From: Streptomyces sp. SJL17-4
Lineage (GTDB): Bacteria > Actinomycetota > Actinomycetes > Streptomycetales > Streptomycetaceae
Length of the DNA stretch: 64,000 nt
Assembly: GCF_036826855.1 (NCBI RefSeq)
Contig: NZ_CP104578.1
Location: 3,162,001-3,226,000, forward strand
Direction: 5' to 3'
The notes under the pieces are model-generated. The model had not been told where the DNA came from. It was given only the letters and a program-made list of their open reading frames with translations, and made no database searches. A program made the position numbers and the translations under genes. Of this stretch, positions 62,052 through 64,000 are shown piece after piece (position 1 is the stretch's first letter; each line of letters begins with the position of its first letter).

Positions 62052-62084
62052 AGGGGCGCCCCCATGTGCGGTGGGGGCGCCCCT
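62052..62084. terminator. Bidirectional terminator between glpX and the WhiB-like gene
   Basis: AGGGGCGCCCCCA pairs with TGGGGGCGCCCCT across a TGTGCGG loop. The two genes converge here. Confidence 0.88.
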
Positions 62085-62120
62085 TCCCGTACGGAACGAC
62101 GGTGGTGGACCGCGCTCCCG

Positions 62121-62492
62121 TCAGCCCGCCTGGGCGATGCGGTCGGTCGCGGCCGCCTTCCGCAGCTCCACCTCGCGCCGCCGGCGGCGGGCCAGGGCGA
62201 CGCGGCGCTCCGCCGCCGTGAGCCCGCCCCACACCCCGTACGGCTCGGGCTGGAGGAGCGCGTGCTCCCGGCATTCGACCATCACGGGACAGCGGCCGCA
62301 GACCCGCTTGGCCGCCGCCTCACGCGCGAGCCGGGCGGCGGTCGGCTCCTTGGAGGGGGCGAAGAACAGTCCGGCCTCGTCCCGGCGGCACACCGCCTCC
62401 GCATGCCAAGGACCGGCCTCGTCCTCCCGTGCAGGGGCGCGCTGAGAGGGCACGGCGGCGACCTGGAGGGGCTGATGCGGCAGTTGCAGCAC
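62121..62492 (-). CDS. WhiB-family iron-sulfur transcription factor
   Basis: 123 residues. The four cluster ligands are in AVCRRDEAGLFFAP and KRVCGRCPVMVECREHALL, and the YGVWGGLTAAERR turn with a basic C-terminus (ALARRRRREVELRK) completes the WhiB pattern. The position between glpX and a DUF1707 gene matches wblI in S. coelicolor, but I have not been able to confirm this by alignment. The cluster responds to oxygen or NO, and the protein binds sigma factor region 4. Confidence 0.93.
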   Translation of the reverse strand: MLQLPHQPLQVAAVPSQRAPAREDEAGPWHAEAVCRRDEAGLFFAPSKEPTAARLAREAAAKRVCGRCPVMVECREHALLQPEPYGVWGGLTAAERRVALARRRRREVELRKAAATDRIAQAG

Positions 62493-62666
62493 GGTCTACT
62501 CCTGACGACGGCTTCGCGAGCGAGCGGCGATGCACCAGCCCTACCCGCTGTGCGCGCGCCTATGCACTGCGTGCCGCGCCGTTCCGCACTGCGGATACCC
62601 CAGGGCGAATTCCGGTCACTCCCACGCCGCCTCGCGCGTCACCGTCGCCGCGTCGCCGTCGCCGCG

Positions 62667-63395
62667 TCAGTGACCGAGATGCTTGCGCAGCTTGTCCTGG
62701 AGGTCGGTGATCCACTTGCCGCGCTTGGGTCTCGCCTCGACGTTCCCGAAGACCGAGTAGCCGTTGATGACGACGACCGGGGCCTGCGGGTCGACGCCCT
62801 CCAGGGTCACGACCTCGAAGTTGCCGAAGATCCCGCTGCCGTTGCCACGCAGGCTGATGTTCTCCGGGACCCGCACCTCCACGTTGCCGAAGATCGACGT
62901 GGCATTGATGGTGGTCAGCCGCTGCGCGAAGATCGCCTCGGTCAGGTCGATCTCGATGTTCCCGAAGAGCGCGAACGCGTTCGTCCGGCGGCTCACGCGC
63001 CACCGCCCCTTGCGGGTGGTGCTGGAGAAGATCGCGACGAGGTTGGCCGGGGGGCCGTCGGCTCCCTCCGGGCCGTAGCCGTAGTCCGGCGCGGGCTCCT
63101 GGCGGGTCCGGGCGCCCGGCAGGTCACGGACGATCGGCTCCAGCTCCCCGACGGTCTTCGCCCGGTACACCGCGTCGATCCGGTCCGAGTGCTCCTCGGC
63201 GTCGATCCGCCCCTCGGCCAGGGCGTCCCTGAGGATGTCCGCGATCCGGTCCCGGTCCGCGTCCGAGGCCCGCAACGAGCCCTGTGGGTCGGCGAAGACG
63301 GTCTCCGCGGAGGCGGGCTCGGCAGGCTTGGCGGGCGCGGCCTGCCGCTGCGGCTCCGGCTGCATTTCGGGTTCGGGCTTCTTTTCGAGGTCCAC
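62667..63395 (-). CDS. DUF1707/LiaF-like protein
   Basis: 242 residues. After a Pro/Glu-rich head, DUF1707 is at about residues 38-92 (LRASDADRDRIADILRDALA, EGRIDAEEHSDRIDAVYRAK). The C-terminus is a LiaF-like beta domain (AIFSSTTRKGRWRVSRRTNA, FALFGNIEIDLTEAIFAQRL, IFGNVEVRVPENISLRGNGS) with short GN-repeat strands. No membrane helix is present. The LiaF-like domain in other bacteria senses envelope stress; here it is unassigned. Confidence 0.85.
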   Translation of the reverse strand: MDLEKKPEPEMQPEPQRQAAPAKPAEPASAETVFADPQGSLRASDADRDRIADILRDALAEGRIDAEEHSDRIDAVYRAKTVGELEPIVRDLPGARTRQEPAPDYGYGPEGADGPPANLVAIFSSTTRKGRWRVSRRTNAFALFGNIEIDLTEAIFAQRLTTINATSIFGNVEVRVPENISLRGNGSGIFGNFEVVTLEGVDPQAPVVVINGYSVFGNVEARPKRGKWITDLQDKLRKHLGH

Positions 63396-63613
63396 GTCGC
63401 CAGCCTAGCGAAACGCGATAGATCGCGACCAGGGGGCGGGCCGGGCCCTGTGGACAAGGTCTCGAACCGGAAGCCGAAACACGCCACTCCGGCACGGTCC
63501 CCGCCCCAAGTGAGCCTTACCTCACAGGACCGCGCCCGGGCCCGCGTTCTACGCTGGAGGGCGCACTGCCAACGGAGGCGGTGCGCCGTCTTGCCGAGTG
63601 AGGAATGGCCCCC

Positions 63614-64000
63614 ATGCCAGAGTTTGCGTACTCCGATCTGCTCCCCCTGGGAGAGGACACCACGCCCTACCGCCTGGTGACCTCCGAAGGTGTCTCCACC
63701 TTCGAGGCCGACGGCCGTACGTTCCTCAAGGTCGAGCCGGAGGCGCTGCGCACGCTGGCCGCCGAGGCGATCCACGACATCCAGCACTTCCTGCGGCCGG
63801 CCCACCTGGCCCAGCTGCGCCGGATCATCGACGACCCGGAGGCGTCGAGCAACGACAAGTTCGTCGCGCTCGACCTCCTCAAGAACGCGAACATCGCCGC
63901 CGCGGGTGTCCTGCCCATGTGCCAGGACACCGGCACCGCGATCGTCATGGGCAAGCGCGGGCAGAACGTGCTGACCTCCGGCCGCGACGAGGAGGCCCTG
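63614..64000 (+). CDS. Class I fumarate hydratase, N-terminal part
   Basis: Runs off the window; 129 residues visible from [20 protein letters not shown]. The cluster-bearing region starts [20 protein letters not shown] and [19 protein letters not shown], where the first cluster Cys is in MCQDTG. It is an oxygen-sensitive [4Fe-4S] fumarase, a TCA-cycle enzyme that follows the DUF1707 gene divergently. GAGGA precedes the ATG. Confidence 0.93.
   Translation, partial: MPEFAYSDLLPLGEDTTPYRLVTSEGVSTFEADGRTFLKVEPEALRTLAAEAIHDIQHFLRPAHLAQLRRIIDDPEASSNDKFVALDLLKNANIAAAGVLPMCQDTGTAIVMGKRGQNVLTSGRDEEAL

Overview
The window is very high in G+C. Its codon usage, GTG/TTG starts, WhiB-like regulator, SARP regulator, SpoIIE-type phosphatase and DasR-type chitinase operator all point to a Streptomyces chromosome (or a close relative). 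Most genes are core or common accessory Streptomyces genes. One stretch of about 10.5 kb is clearly a horizontally acquired, partly decayed island.

Layout, left to right. 0-9 kb: an oligopeptide ABC transporter (two permeases and a lipoprotein), the ribosome-associated GTPase TypA, and a second, unusually long peptide-binding lipoprotein. 9-13 kb: a small protein followed by a succinate dehydrogenase/fumarate reductase-type operon (membrane subunit, SdhA, SdhB). 13-18 kb: a transglutaminase-like protein, a membrane-anchored GH18-like protein, and a TPM-domain protein next to PspA. 18-24.8 kb: a PAS-GAF-SpoIIE-kinase phosphatase, a small RsbW-like protein, a Nudix hydrolase, a SPOR-like small protein, an NCS1 permease with a zinc ribbon, and a GntR/UTRA regulator. 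25-35.4 kb: a secreted GH18 chitinase behind a DasR-like operator, a DUF4190/septum-formation-type protein, a secreted subtilase, a threonine-synthase-like enzyme, a DUF4232 lipoprotein, a SARP/NB-ARC/TPR regulator, and a DIP1984-family gene followed by a tRNA-like RNA element. 35.5-40.7 kb: accessory metabolism and regulation (cupin, WYL regulator divergent from an epoxide hydrolase, SRPBCC, VOC, AraC).

41.0-52.0 kb is the island. It lies between two near-identical direct repeats of about 470 bp. Each repeat carries the C-terminal part of a tyrosine integrase and ends in the last codons of ychF, so the 3' end of ychF looks like the attachment site. Inside are a second integrase relic, an XRE regulator, and a tightly overlapping three-gene operon: a TIR-domain effector, a large protein with a degenerate P-loop, and a two-helix membrane protein. 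The effector and the P-loop protein share a Gly/Asn-rich GPVNxGxGHQY motif. Next come a phosphoribosyltransferase-like protein, an RNase H/RuvC-like protein and a Ser/Thr kinase; the last two diverge from overlapping leaderless promoters. Two broken genes follow. I read the TIR operon as a candidate antiphage/conflict system and the kinase module as a possible second one.

52-64 kb is conserved core: ychF, a DUF6542 protein, ppgK, ispH, an APC permease, xseA-xseB, a nitroreductase, a DUF4245 protein, glpX, a WhiB-like regulator, a DUF1707 protein and the start of a class I fumarase. A recurring oddity across the window is a short tandem repeat that begins at, or just after, a stop codon and often sits between that stop and a terminator hairpin.
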